Assembly: GCA_050250875.1 (NCBI GenBank)
Contig: JBFWNV010000002.1
Location: 372,001-436,000 of the forward strand
DNA from: CAWAYR01 sp050250875
Lineage (GTDB): Bacteria > Acidobacteriota > Vicinamibacteria > Vicinamibacterales > UBA2999
Direction: 5' to 3'
Length of the DNA: 64,000 nucleotides
Shown: positions 15,761-24,354 of the stretch, piece by piece
Layout of the letters: each line of letters opens with the position of its first letter
How positions within the stretch are numbered: the stretch's first letter is position 1
Notes under the pieces: generated by a model
What the model was told of the DNA's origin: nothing
Database searches by the model: none
What the model saw: the letters and a program-made list of their open reading frames with translations, nothing else
Made by a program: the position numbers and the translations under genes

Positions 15761-15784
15761 TGTTCAAAATACACATTTTGAACA
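15761..15784. promoter_or_regulatory. Perfect 24-base operator-like palindrome before a TonB receptor
   Basis: TGTTCAAAAT (15761-15770) and ATTTTGAACA (15775-15784) are exact inverted repeats around a 4-base centre. The site is AT-rich in a GC-rich genome and lies just downstream of the predicted transcription start, where a bound repressor would block elongation or initiation. The protein that binds it is unknown; size and symmetry would suit a TetR- or LacI-like dimer. Confidence 0.65.
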
Positions 15785-15798
15785 CAGGGCTCAATCCG

Positions 15799-18213
15799 AT
15801 GCCGCTCCGTAACTCACTGCTGCGACTCGCCTTCTGCGTCATGCTCAGCGCGGCCGTGCCGGCGCCCGCGGCGGCGCAGGTCACGACGGCGATTCGCGGC
15901 ACGGTCCTCGATGACTCCGGCGCCGCGGTCCCCGGCGTGGCCATCAGCCTGCGGCAACCAGCGAGCGGCCTGGAACGGGTCACGACCTCCGACGGCGTCG
16001 GCCGGTTCGAAGTCGCCAACCTGCCACTCGGCAGTTTCGATGTCGCCTTCGAGATCGCCGGCTTCACCACCGAGCATCGCCGCGTGACCGCCGCCACGGC
16101 GCTGCCGGTGACCCTCGAGGTCGTTCTGGTGCTGGCACCCGTGACCGACGTGGTCACCGTGCGGCCGCCTGCGCCGACCATCGACACCGCCTCGGCCGGT
16201 ACCCGCCACGCCGTGAGCGTCACGCGGATCGAACGGCTGCCAGTGGCCGTGTCCAGCCGCGGTCTCGAGGCGGTCCTGGTCGCCTTCCCCGGGTTCTCAC
16301 AGAACGCCAACGGCGCCATCCATCCGCGCGGCGCGCACAACCAGATGACGTTCGTGGTCGACGGGTTGCCGATCAGCGATCAGCTCACCGGTGCCTTCGC
16401 CAACTCGCTCGACGTCGGCGTGGTGCAGACGGCCGAGCTGCTCACCGGCAACATCCCGGCGGAGTTCGGCAGCAAGGTGTCGGGCGTGGCCGTGCTCAAC
16501 AGCCGCAGCGGCCTCGGCACGGGACGGGCCTCCACCGGGTCGGTGTCGCTGTCGGCGGGTGGCTTCGACACCCGGATGGCCACGCTGCAGTGGGGCGGCG
16601 AGCGCGGCCGTGTCGGCTACTTCGGCTCGGCGACGACGATGCGCACCGATCGCTTCCTCGATCAGGTGTCGCGCGACAACCTGCACAACGGCGGCCGCTT
16701 CGCCCGCGGCTTCGGCCGCGCCGACGTGCGGCTGTCCGACCGCGACACCTTCCGGGTGCACGCGATGGGCGGCGGCTCGACGTTCGAGCTCGCCAACCTG
16801 CGCTCGCAGCAGGCCGCCGGCCAGGATCAGCGGCAGGCCCTCGAGGACGTGTCGGTGTGGACGACATGGCTCCGCACGCTCGAGTCCGCCTCGACGCTCG
16901 AGGCGACGGCCGGCTACCGCAGCACCGGCGCCATGCTCACTCCCAGTGCGGGCGACACGCCGGTCACGGCGGCACAGGACCGCCGGCTGTCGACGCTCAG
17001 CCTGACGACCCGCTACACCCGCGCCGCCGGTCCACACGTCATTCGGGCGGGGGTGGACGTCCAGCGATTCCCGGTCGACGAGCGCTTCTCCATGGGACTC
17101 ACGTCGCCGACCTTCAACGTGCCCGGATCCGGCGGCTTCAACGAGGCGCTCCTGCCTTACGACCTGACCCGCGGCGGCGGCCTGTTCGTGTTCGACGACG
17201 CCAGGACCGGGACCCAGGCGAGCGCGTTCGTGCAGTCCACCTGGCGGCTGCAGGATCTGACCGTGAACATCGGCGTGCGGCACGACGAGTACCGCTTCCT
17301 CGTCACCGGCCGGCAGTTCCAGCCCCGCGTCGGCCTGTCCTACAAGCTCCCGGGGCGCGACGTGGTCGTCCGCGCGTCCTACAACCGCAACTATCAGACC
17401 CCGCCCAACGAGAACCTGCTGCTGTCGAATTCCGAGGCCGCCAGCCGGCTCGCCCCTGCCAGCGTCCGCGAGGCGCTCGGCGGTGCCTACCAGCCGATCC
17501 GGCCGGAACGGCAGGACGTGTTCGAGGTCGGCTCGCAGCTGTCGATCGCCGGCCTGATGACCTTCGACGCGGCCGTGTACCGCAAGGTGTCGCGCGATCA
17601 GCAGGACAACAACAACTTCTTCGACACCGGGATCATCTTCCCGACGACCCTGAAGCGCATCACCGTGACCGGCGCGGAGGCACGGCTGACGCTCCAGCCG
17701 CGCCGCGGCGTGTCGGGCACGCTCAGCGCCACGACCGGCCGGGCGATCTCGTCGCCGCCCTTCACCGGCGGCCTGTTCCTCGGCCAGGACGCCGTCGACC
17801 TGCTGTCGGCCGGGCCGTTCGCCATCGACCACGACCAGCGGCTGGCGGTGCACGGGGCGCTCACCTACGATCCCGCGGGACCGTGGTGGCTGGGCACATC
17901 GGTGCGCTACGACAGCGGCCTGGTGTCGAACCCGTCCGATCCCGCCGCGGTGGCGGCCAACCCCGACTTCGCCGATCTGCTGCCCTACGTGAACCTCGGC
18001 GCCGCGACCCCGCGGGTGCGGCCGCGCACGATCGTAGACGTCGCCGGCGGCCTCGATCACGCCGACGCGCGCGGCCGGCGCACCTGGGGCCTGCACCTGC
18101 AGCTGACCAACCTGACCGACCGCACCGCGCTCTATAACTTCCAGTCGGTGTTCGTGGGGACCCGCCTCGTGCAGCCGCGCACGGCCTCGGTGCGGCTGAC
18201 CCGGTATTTCTGA
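15799..18213 (+). CDS. TonB-dependent receptor with N-terminal carboxypeptidase-regulatory-like domain
   Basis: 804-residue outer-membrane protein. A signal peptide ends at about residue 27 (APAAAQ). Next comes a CarboxypepD_reg-like domain (about 30-105; IRGTVLDDSGAAVPGVAISL), then a plug domain (about 130-235; MTFVVDGLPISDQ, LTGNIPAEFGSKVSG), then a beta-barrel ending in the outer-membrane signal VRLTRYF. It imports an unknown substrate by TonB-coupled transport; such CnaB-TonB receptors are expanded in Acidobacteriota. ATG 15799 was preferred to the upstream in-frame ATG at 15760, which lies at the operator. The following gene is convergent. Confidence 0.9.
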   Translation: MPLRNSLLRLAFCVMLSAAVPAPAAAQVTTAIRGTVLDDSGAAVPGVAISLRQPASGLERVTTSDGVGRFEVANLPLGSFDVAFEIAGFTTEHRRVTAATALPVTLEVVLVLAPVTDVVTVRPPAPTIDTASAGTRHAVSVTRIERLPVAVSSRGLEAVLVAFPGFSQNANGAIHPRGAHNQMTFVVDGLPISDQLTGAFANSLDVGVVQTAELLTGNIPAEFGSKVSGVAVLNSRSGLGTGRASTGSVSLSAGGFDTRMATLQWGGERGRVGYFGSATTMRTDRFLDQVSRDNLHNGGRFARGFGRADVRLSDRDTFRVHAMGGGSTFELANLRSQQAAGQDQRQALEDVSVWTTWLRTLESASTLEATAGYRSTGAMLTPSAGDTPVTAAQDRRLSTLSLTTRYTRAAGPHVIRAGVDVQRFPVDERFSMGLTSPTFNVPGSGGFNEALLPYDLTRGGGLFVFDDARTGTQASAFVQSTWRLQDLTVNIGVRHDEYRFLVTGRQFQPRVGLSYKLPGRDVVVRASYNRNYQTPPNENLLLSNSEAASRLAPASVREALGGAYQPIRPERQDVFEVGSQLSIAGLMTFDAAVYRKVSRDQQDNNNFFDTGIIFPTTLKRITVTGAEARLTLQPRRGVSGTLSATTGRAISSPPFTGGLFLGQDAVDLLSAGPFAIDHDQRLAVHGALTYDPAGPWWLGTSVRYDSGLVSNPSDPAAVAANPDFADLLPYVNLGAATPRVRPRTIVDVAGGLDHADARGRRTWGLHLQLTNLTDRTALYNFQSVFVGTRLVQPRTASVRLTRYF

Positions 18214-18226
18214 GGCGACGGCGCCG

Positions 18227-19612
18227 TCACTTCGGCAACCGCTCCTCCATCTCGGCGACCACGTAGGTCACGACCGCAATCGCCGCGGCGGCCTGGGAGA
18301 CCTCTTCGGGCGCGATCCGGTCCACCGTGTCGGCCGGCGTGTGGTGAATGGTGAAGTAGCGCGTGGCGTCGCCCTGGTAGGCCATCATCGGCACGTTGCC
18401 GGCCTGGGCGATCGGTCCGATGTCGGCGCCGCCGCCGCCGGGGCCGATCTCGGCCATGCCGAGCGGGGCGAGGAGCGTGCCGATGTGGTCGATGACGGCC
18501 CGGGCCGCGCTCGAGCCCGAGAAACCCAGGCGCGATGGCGCGAACACGCCCGAGTCCGATTCCAGGGCGAAGACGTGGTCGGCGGCCGTCGCCTTGTGGG
18601 CGTCACGGTAGGCATTGCCGCCGCGCAGGCCGTTCTCCTCGTTGGTGAACAGCCCGAGGCGCACGGTGCGGCGCGGCTGCAGGCCGAGCCGCTTCATGAG
18701 ACGCAGCGCCTCCCAGGTGACGATGCAGCCAACGCCGTCGTCGGAGGCCCCGGTGCCGATGTCCCACGAGTCGAAGTGGCAGCCGACGAGGACGATCTCG
18801 TTCGGATGGTCGCGGCCGACGATCTCGCCGAACACGTTCGCCGACTCGACGTCGGACTCGAACCTGGCCTCCATGCGCAGACGGACGCGGACGCGCAAGC
18901 CGCGGTCGGCCAGCCGCTGGATCCGGTTGGCGTCCTCGGCGGCGATGGCCGCCGCGGGGATCTTCGCCGCAGCCTCGCCGTAGCTCATGTTGCCGGTGTG
19001 CGGCGTGCGCAGGCCCATCGGCCCGACGGCGCGGACGAACGACGCCACGGCCCCGTGCCGCGCGGCGGCGGTGGCTCCGCCCGAGCGATACTGCACCGTC
19101 TCGCCGTAGCTGGTGTACGGCACGTTGAACAGCACGATCCTGCCGCGGGCCTCGGCCGCCCTCGCGTCGAGGTCCTGGAAGCTCTTCACCACCAGCACGT
19201 CGGCTTCGACGCCGCCCGGCGGCGTGCCGACGCTGCCGCCCAGGCCGAGCATCGCGATTGGATGCTCCGGCGGATCGACGATGACGGCGTTCTCCTGGCC
19301 GCGCACCCAGCGCGGCACCATCACGCGCTCGGTGTGGACGTTGGCGAGGCCGTCGGCCTTCAGCGTGGTCACCGCCCACTTGATGGCGCGGTTCAGGTTC
19401 TCGGATCCCGACAGACGGTTGCCGTAGGTGTCGGTCAGCTCGGCGAGCCGGCGCCAGGCGAAGTCGTCGGCCTGGGCGGCGGCGATGAGGCGGGACGCCG
19501 CCTCCTGATAGGGGGCGACACGCGACGGGACGGCGGACTGGCCGGTCGGCGACACGGTGGTCGCCGCCACGAGGCCGGCGACGAGGCCGGCAGCACGCAA
19601 AGAAAGGGGCAT
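18227..19612 (-). CDS. Exported M28-family zinc peptidase with PA domain
   Basis: 461-residue predicted aminopeptidase or carboxypeptidase Q-like enzyme. A signal peptide is followed by an M28 core interrupted by a PA-type insert (about 120-250). Di-zinc ligands: H and D in GCHFDSWDIGTGASDDG, Glu-Glu in LFTNEENGLRGG, Asp in ALESDSG and His in FTIHHTPADT. It would degrade peptides in the periplasm or outside the cell. The start codon sits in a 13-bp hairpin. ATG 19612 is preferred because TACAAT ends 7 bases upstream of it. A second in-frame ATG at 19636 lies in the other arm of the hairpin. Confidence 0.88.
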   Translation of the reverse strand: MPLSLRAAGLVAGLVAATTVSPTGQSAVPSRVAPYQEAASRLIAAAQADDFAWRRLAELTDTYGNRLSGSENLNRAIKWAVTTLKADGLANVHTERVMVPRWVRGQENAVIVDPPEHPIAMLGLGGSVGTPPGGVEADVLVVKSFQDLDARAAEARGRIVLFNVPYTSYGETVQYRSGGATAAARHGAVASFVRAVGPMGLRTPHTGNMSYGEAAAKIPAAAIAAEDANRIQRLADRGLRVRVRLRMEARFESDVESANVFGEIVGRDHPNEIVLVGCHFDSWDIGTGASDDGVGCIVTWEALRLMKRLGLQPRRTVRLGLFTNEENGLRGGNAYRDAHKATAADHVFALESDSGVFAPSRLGFSGSSAARAVIDHIGTLLAPLGMAEIGPGGGGADIGPIAQAGNVPMMAYQGDATRYFTIHHTPADTVDRIAPEEVSQAAAAIAVVTYVVAEMEERLPK

Positions 19613-19640
19613 GGCGCCGATTGTATCCGGCGCCATGCCC
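19607..19640 (-). promoter_or_regulatory. Hairpin covering the M28 start codon, downstream of a TonB receptor
   Basis: Arms 19607-19619 and 19628-19640 pair perfectly over 13 bases around an 8-base loop. On the minus strand the second arm is followed by CCTTTCTTTG, so the structure resembles an intrinsic terminator for the receptor gene that ends at 19669. Both possible M28 start codons lie inside its arms. It may separate the two genes or control M28 translation in readthrough mRNA. Confidence 0.5.
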
Positions 19641-19668
19641 GGGACGGCCGCGGGGACGGCCAACGAGA

Positions 19669-21921
19669 TCAGAACTTGACGGTGTAGACCAGCCGGAACG
19701 CCCGGCCCATCTCGGGCACGACGTCCTTGAGGAAGTTCAGGTGGTTCCGGTAGAACGTGTTGGTCGCGTTGTCGAGACGCGCGGTCACGGTCTGGATGGC
19801 GCGCGTGGACTGCAGCGTGTAGGTGGCGTAGGCGCGCAGCAGGCCGTAGGCCGCCGTTTCGGTCTCGGCGCCGAACACGCGGTCCTGCCGCGACACCGCC
19901 GTGCCGTTCACGCCCACCTGCAGCGGACCCTGTGTATAGCGAAGTCCGGCCATGAAACGCTGCGGCGGGATGCGCGGCAGCGGCTGGCCGTCGGCGCGCC
20001 GCTCGGCGCGGACGAAGTCGTAGGTCGACTCGATCGCCAGCCGCTCGGTGAGAGTGACGTCGGCATGCGCCTCGACGCCCCACAGCGTCGCGTCGGTGCC
20101 GCTGAACTCGATGATCGGGAACTCGGCTTCGTGCCCGTGGTCCTCGCCGTCTTCGTGGACGACGCCGAACCGCTCGTCGAACTCCTCCTCGCGCGCCTCG
20201 AAGTCCTCCTCGGGCACCGGGGTGCGGAAGATGAAGTCGTCGATGCGGTTGTGAAAGACGGTCACCGCGCCCTGCAGACGCGAGGTCCGCGCCCGCACTG
20301 ACACGTCGAAGCCGAGGGCGTGCTCCGCCTTCAGGTCCGGATTGCCGACTTCGAAGGTCAGGTTGCCGAAATGCGGACCGAAGAAGTAGAGCTCCTCGAG
20401 AGCCGGATTGCGGGCGGCGCGCGCCAGGCTCACCGCGATGACCAGGTTGTCGCTGGCCGCCTGCGGGCGGAAGAGGCCGCCCACCGAGGCCGAGAACTGG
20501 GTGAAGTCGCGGTCGGGCAGCACGCCCCCCGGCGCGAACGAGGTGTGATCGACGCGGCCGCCGAACTGCAGCGAGAAGTGGGGCCAGTTCACCTCCTCGT
20601 AGAGAAACGCGGCCAGCGTCCGCTGGTCCACCGGCGGCGACAGCGCCTCGGCGCCGGCGGCGGCGAACTGCCGGTCGAGGAACCAGCCACCCACCGATCC
20701 CGACAACCGGCCGGCCGGTCGATGCGACACCATGGCCTCGCCTTCGACGGTGTTGTTCTCGAACCGGGTGCCGATCTCCTCGCCTTCGAGCTCGGTGTGG
20801 GTGTAGCGGCGGACGCCCAGGGTGGCGCGATACGAACTGAACAGCCCGCTCAGGCCCTGACCGCCGGCGCGCGCCGAGAACGCATGGCGCTTGGGCGTGA
20901 GGCTGATCTGGCCGTCCTCGAGCACCGGCACGCCGTACTTCGTGTCGTCGTAGCCATAGCTGACGCCGGCGTACTGCCGGTCGCCGGTCCAGCCGCCGCC
21001 GACGTTGACGAAGCCGCTGCGCGACTGTGAGTTGTCGACCTCCCCGTCGCGCGTGTGGTAGCTGTCGGCACGCTGGCCGCCGCCGCCGAAGTGCAGGGCG
21101 AAGCGGCCGTTGCCGACGTGGACGTCGCCGGCCGCCCCGGCGGGCAGGTTGTTGCTGCCGGCGTTGAACGTGAACGAGCCGGTGGGCGCCGTCACCTTCT
21201 CGGTGGGGATCTGGTCGGTGACGATGTTGACGAGCCCGCCGATGGCGTTGGCCCCGTAGAGCAGCGTGGCGGGGCCGCGTACCACCTCGATACGCTGTGC
21301 CGACGCCGGGTTCACGGGCACACCGTGGTCGCCCGACTGGCTCGACAGGTCGCCCATGCGCTGGCCGTCCTGCAACACCAGCACCCGGTCACCGTCGAGA
21401 CCGCGGATCACCGGCCGGGCCGGGCCGGGACCGACCGATCGCATGGTGACACCCGGCTCGTTCTGCAGCGTCGCGCCGATGGTGTCCTGGAGCTGACGCT
21501 GGAGGTCTTCATTCGAGAGCACGGACGTCGGCTGGTACGACTCGAACTGCGGTCGCGGGTTGGGGCTGACCGAGAGCACCTCGGCGAAGTGCAGGTCGAG
21601 GTCCACCTCGAGATCGAGCGTCGCCGCGCCGGCGCCGACGGTGACCTCGGCGCGCCGGCTGCTGTACCCCTCGGCCCGCACCGACACGTGGTACTCGCCC
21701 GGCGCGAGTTTGTCGAAGGTGTAGGTGCCGTCCTCGGCGGTGCGTGCCTCCCGGCGCAACTCCTCCAAGACCACGGCGGCGCCGCCCATCGGCTCGGTCG
21801 TCCCGGCACGTGTCACCTTGCCGGTCAGGGTGCCGGTCTGGGCGAATGCCGGGCCGGCCGTGGCGAGCAACAGCGCGGCGATGGACAGCACGCCGCGGAC
21901 GAGTACGACCGAGTGACGCAC
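19669..21921 (-). CDS. TonB-dependent receptor, ZnuD-like (probable zinc uptake)
   Basis: 750-residue outer-membrane receptor: signal peptide to about residue 28, carboxypeptidase-regulatory-like domain (about 30-105), plug (about 120-240; VIRGLDGDRVLVLQDGQR, VEVVRGPATLLYGANAIGG-type) and barrel. A long extracellular loop rich in Glu, Asp and His contains VHEDGEDHGHEAEF, as expected for metal capture. The C-terminus FYRNHLNFLKDVVPEMGR followed by VYTVKF is typical of ZnuD/ZrgA-type zinc receptors. Substrate assignment is by this similarity, not proven. AAGGAG precedes the start at a long spacing (about 13 bases). No Zur-like box was recognised upstream. The gene is divergent from the second cupredoxin-like gene. 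Confidence 0.85.
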   Translation of the reverse strand: MRHSVVLVRGVLSIAALLLATAGPAFAQTGTLTGKVTRAGTTEPMGGAAVVLEELRREARTAEDGTYTFDKLAPGEYHVSVRAEGYSSRRAEVTVGAGAATLDLEVDLDLHFAEVLSVSPNPRPQFESYQPTSVLSNEDLQRQLQDTIGATLQNEPGVTMRSVGPGPARPVIRGLDGDRVLVLQDGQRMGDLSSQSGDHGVPVNPASAQRIEVVRGPATLLYGANAIGGLVNIVTDQIPTEKVTAPTGSFTFNAGSNNLPAGAAGDVHVGNGRFALHFGGGGQRADSYHTRDGEVDNSQSRSGFVNVGGGWTGDRQYAGVSYGYDDTKYGVPVLEDGQISLTPKRHAFSARAGGQGLSGLFSSYRATLGVRRYTHTELEGEEIGTRFENNTVEGEAMVSHRPAGRLSGSVGGWFLDRQFAAAGAEALSPPVDQRTLAAFLYEEVNWPHFSLQFGGRVDHTSFAPGGVLPDRDFTQFSASVGGLFRPQAASDNLVIAVSLARAARNPALEELYFFGPHFGNLTFEVGNPDLKAEHALGFDVSVRARTSRLQGAVTVFHNRIDDFIFRTPVPEEDFEAREEEFDERFGVVHEDGEDHGHEAEFPIIEFSGTDATLWGVEAHADVTLTERLAIESTYDFVRAERRADGQPLPRIPPQRFMAGLRYTQGPLQVGVNGTAVSRQDRVFGAETETAAYGLLRAYATYTLQSTRAIQTVTARLDNATNTFYRNHLNFLKDVVPEMGRAFRLVYTVKF

Positions 21922-22088
21922 GCGGACTCCTTGTGGAAGGCTGTCCGAGAGTAGCGCCCGCGTGAGCCAACCGCCACCACGAGCCGGCCAGCTGCCGCCA
22001 CGCCCCCATCGGTGGGTGCCTGGCCCCCATGAGTGGTGAACCGCGAGCGGGTGCCGCCCTCGTGTTACCTTCGACTCACCGCGCCGAC

Positions 22089-22757
22089 ATGCCGTCCATC
22101 GCCGCCGCCATCGTGCTCCTCCTCCTGGTGCCAGGCTCGGCCGCCGCCCAGGCCGGGTCCATCATCGGGACCGTGACGACCGCCGTCCCGGCCCTGCGCC
22201 CGCTGCGCGTGACCGCCGATATGAAAGTGTGCGGCACGCAGTTGCCCGACGAAGCCGTCGCCGTCGGGCCCGGCGGCGTCCTCGCCAACGCCGTCGTCAC
22301 GCTCACCGGCGTGAAGGTGCGCACGCCGTATCCAGACCCGCAGGTGGTCAACGAGGGCTGCCGCTTCACGCCTCGGGTCCAGCTGGCCCGTCCGGGGGCG
22401 CCGACGAAGACGTTCAGCAAGGATCCGCTGCTGCACACCACCAACGCCCAGCAGGACGGCGGCCGGACGCTCTTCAACGTCGGCCTGCCGGTGCCGAACC
22501 TGGTCGTCACCCGGCCCCTGAACGGCCCCGGGCTGGTCCGGATCACCTGTAACACCCACACGTGGATGCGCGGCTTCATCGTCGTCACCGACGAGATGGG
22601 GGCCGTTACCGGGACCGACGGGCGCTTCCAGCTGAGCGGCGTGCCGCCGGGCACCTACGAACTCAAGGTGTGGCACGAGATGCTCAAAGCCCCACCCGTG
22701 AAGGTCACCGTCACCGCCGGCGGCACCGCCAAGGTGGCGATCGCCCTGACGCGCTAG
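22089..22757 (+). CDS. Exported cupredoxin-like protein with carboxypeptidase-regulatory-like domain
   Basis: 222 residues with a cleavable signal peptide (ends PGSAAAQ, about residue 21) and no lipobox. Architecture matches 11178-11975: a cupredoxin-like part with His (PLLHTTNAQ) and a Cys-His-Met set (RITCNTHTWMRGF), then VTGTDGRFQLSGVPPGTYELKVWHE. ATG 22089 was chosen because it begins the signal peptide. An upstream in-frame ATG (22029) would add 20 non-signal residues. It lies divergent to a zinc-type TonB receptor, and a link to metal handling is only suggestive. Confidence 0.72.
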   Translation: MPSIAAAIVLLLLVPGSAAAQAGSIIGTVTTAVPALRPLRVTADMKVCGTQLPDEAVAVGPGGVLANAVVTLTGVKVRTPYPDPQVVNEGCRFTPRVQLARPGAPTKTFSKDPLLHTTNAQQDGGRTLFNVGLPVPNLVVTRPLNGPGLVRITCNTHTWMRGFIVVTDEMGAVTGTDGRFQLSGVPPGTYELKVWHEMLKAPPVKVTVTAGGTAKVAIALTR

Positions 22758-22832
22758 GCGGCAACGCGCCAACGACGCGGCACGCGTTTTGTAGAATTGC
22801 GGGCAAGCCCGACCATGAGGGAGCCGATGCCG

Positions 22833-24254
22833 ATGAGCGCCCGCGCCACCCGTTCGACCACGCGGCGACGCCTGCCGTTCGCCGCGGCCGCCGCCGTCCT
22901 CGGCCTTGCGGCAACGCTGACCGCCCAGACGGTCGTCAAGCCGCCGAACAACAAGTACACGCCCGAACAGGACGTGCAGCTCGGCAAGGAAGCGGCGGCC
23001 GAGGTGCGCCGGGAGTACCCCATCATCGACGACCCGGAGATCGCGGGGTATCTCACCCGCACCGGCACGAGGCTGGTGGAGCAATCGCCGCCGGAGCTGA
23101 ACCGGCCGGTCTTCGAGTACTCGTTCACGCCGGTCAACCTCAAGGAAATCAACGCCTTCGCGCTGCCGGGCGGGCCCATGTTCGTCAACCGCGGCATGTT
23201 CGACGCCGCCGAGGACGAGGGCGAGGTCGTGGGTGTGATGGCCCACGAACTGGCGCACGTGCTGCTCCGCCATGGCACCGCCAACGCCACCAAGGCACAG
23301 CGCTTCCAGATCGGTGCGATCGCCGGCGCGATCGCCGGCGCCGTCATCGGCGGCGGCTGGGGCGAGGCGATCTCGCAGGGCTCGCAGTTCGGGCTCGGCG
23401 CCTGGCTGCTCAAGTACAGCCGCGAGTACGAGAAGCAGGCCGACCTGCTCGGCGCGCAGATCATGGCGCGCGCGGGCTACGACCCGCGCGACCTGGCGCG
23501 GATGTTCGAGACGATCGAGAAACAGTCCAAGGGCAACACGCCGCCGCAGTGGCTGAGCAGCCACCCGAATCCGGGCAACCGTTCGCAGTACATCCAGCAG
23601 GAAGGCGCCAAGCTGACCATCGCGGCGCGTCCGAACGGAACGGGCTTCGCGGCCGCCAAGGCGCGTTTCGCCGCGCTGCCGCCGGCCAAGTCGATGACCG
23701 ACACGACCCGCGCCGGCGGCGGCACCAGCAACGGCGAAGTCACCTCGGTCGGCACCGTGGGTCAGCCGGTGCCGCCCCCATCGACGCAGTACCGGACCCA
23801 ACGCGGCGGGCAGCTGTTCCAGGTCAGCGTGCCGGCCAACTGGACCGGCGTGTCGGGCAGCAATGCCGTCAAGTTCGTGCCGCAGAACGGCCTCGGCCCC
23901 TATCAGGGGCAGAGCGTCTTCACCCACGGCGTGGAGCTGGGCGTGACGCGCGCCTCGTCACGCACCCTGACGCAGGCGCACGAGGCGTTCGTCAACGCCA
24001 TCCTGCGCTCGAATCCCGGACTTCGCGTGGCCGAGGCCCAGCGCCAGGTGCGCATTTCGCAGCGCAGCGCCATCGGCACCGTGCTCGTCGGCCCGTCGGC
24101 GCTCAACCAGCAGGAACGTGTTGGCGTCTTCACCACGTTCCTGGCCGACGGCAATCTCTTCTACTACCTCACGGTCGTAACGGAGCGCGATGCCGAGGTC
24201 TTCGGCCCCGCGTTCGACCGCGTCGGCAACTCGATTCGCCTGAACGACCGCTGA
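22833..24254 (+). CDS. M48-family metalloprotease with C-terminal extension
   Basis: About 473 residues with an N-terminal signal peptide and a BepA/LoiP-like M48 domain: VVGVMAHELAHVLLRHG (HExxH) and YSREYEKQADLLGAQIMARAGYDP. In the third-ligand motif, EADxxG is normal but QADLLG is seen here, so Glu is replaced by Gln. A substrate-loop segment SSHPNPGNR follows. The last 180 residues form an additional domain that I do not recognise. Such proteases act in periplasmic quality control. Start is uncertain: ATG 22815, 22827 and 22833 are in frame. AGGGAG at 22818-22823 is best spaced for 22833. TAGAAT at 22792-22797 is a probable -10. Confidence 0.82.
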   Translation: MSARATRSTTRRRLPFAAAAAVLGLAATLTAQTVVKPPNNKYTPEQDVQLGKEAAAEVRREYPIIDDPEIAGYLTRTGTRLVEQSPPELNRPVFEYSFTPVNLKEINAFALPGGPMFVNRGMFDAAEDEGEVVGVMAHELAHVLLRHGTANATKAQRFQIGAIAGAIAGAVIGGGWGEAISQGSQFGLGAWLLKYSREYEKQADLLGAQIMARAGYDPRDLARMFETIEKQSKGNTPPQWLSSHPNPGNRSQYIQQEGAKLTIAARPNGTGFAAAKARFAALPPAKSMTDTTRAGGGTSNGEVTSVGTVGQPVPPPSTQYRTQRGGQLFQVSVPANWTGVSGSNAVKFVPQNGLGPYQGQSVFTHGVELGVTRASSRTLTQAHEAFVNAILRSNPGLRVAEAQRQVRISQRSAIGTVLVGPSALNQQERVGVFTTFLADGNLFYYLTVVTERDAEVFGPAFDRVGNSIRLNDR

Positions 24255-24255
24255 C

Positions 24256-24354
24256 GGGGGACAGTCCCGGTTCGAGGCGGAACCAGACGTCGTGCAGTCT
24301 CTGCGCGGACGTCCGTGCAGCAGTCTGGTCCCATGCGTGAATGGCGACTGTCTC
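24256..24354. repeat. REP/MITE-like nested palindrome between convergent genes
   Basis: The whole gap folds on itself. Outer arms GGGACAGTC (24258-24266) and GACTGTCTC (24346-24354); middle arms GGAACCAGAC (24279-24288) and GTCTGGTCCC (24323-24332); and an inner 20-base near-palindrome at 24301-24320. The GGGGACAGTCCC end motif resembles ends of REP-type elements mobilised by RAYT transposases, but no such transposase is present in the window. It may also serve as a bidirectional terminator. Confidence 0.5.

Noticed and set aside
15760..15798. Upstream in-frame ATG of the TonB receptor
   Set aside because: It would put 13 non-signal residues before the signal peptide and lies at the operator palindrome.
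22005..22034. GGTGCCTGGCCCCC motif as a second REP element
   Set aside because: Only one short half-site is visible, with no complementary arm close by.
22065..23927. 620-codon minus-strand frame opposite the cupredoxin-like and M48 genes
   Set aside because: No ribosome site or domain, and it crosses two well-supported genes.
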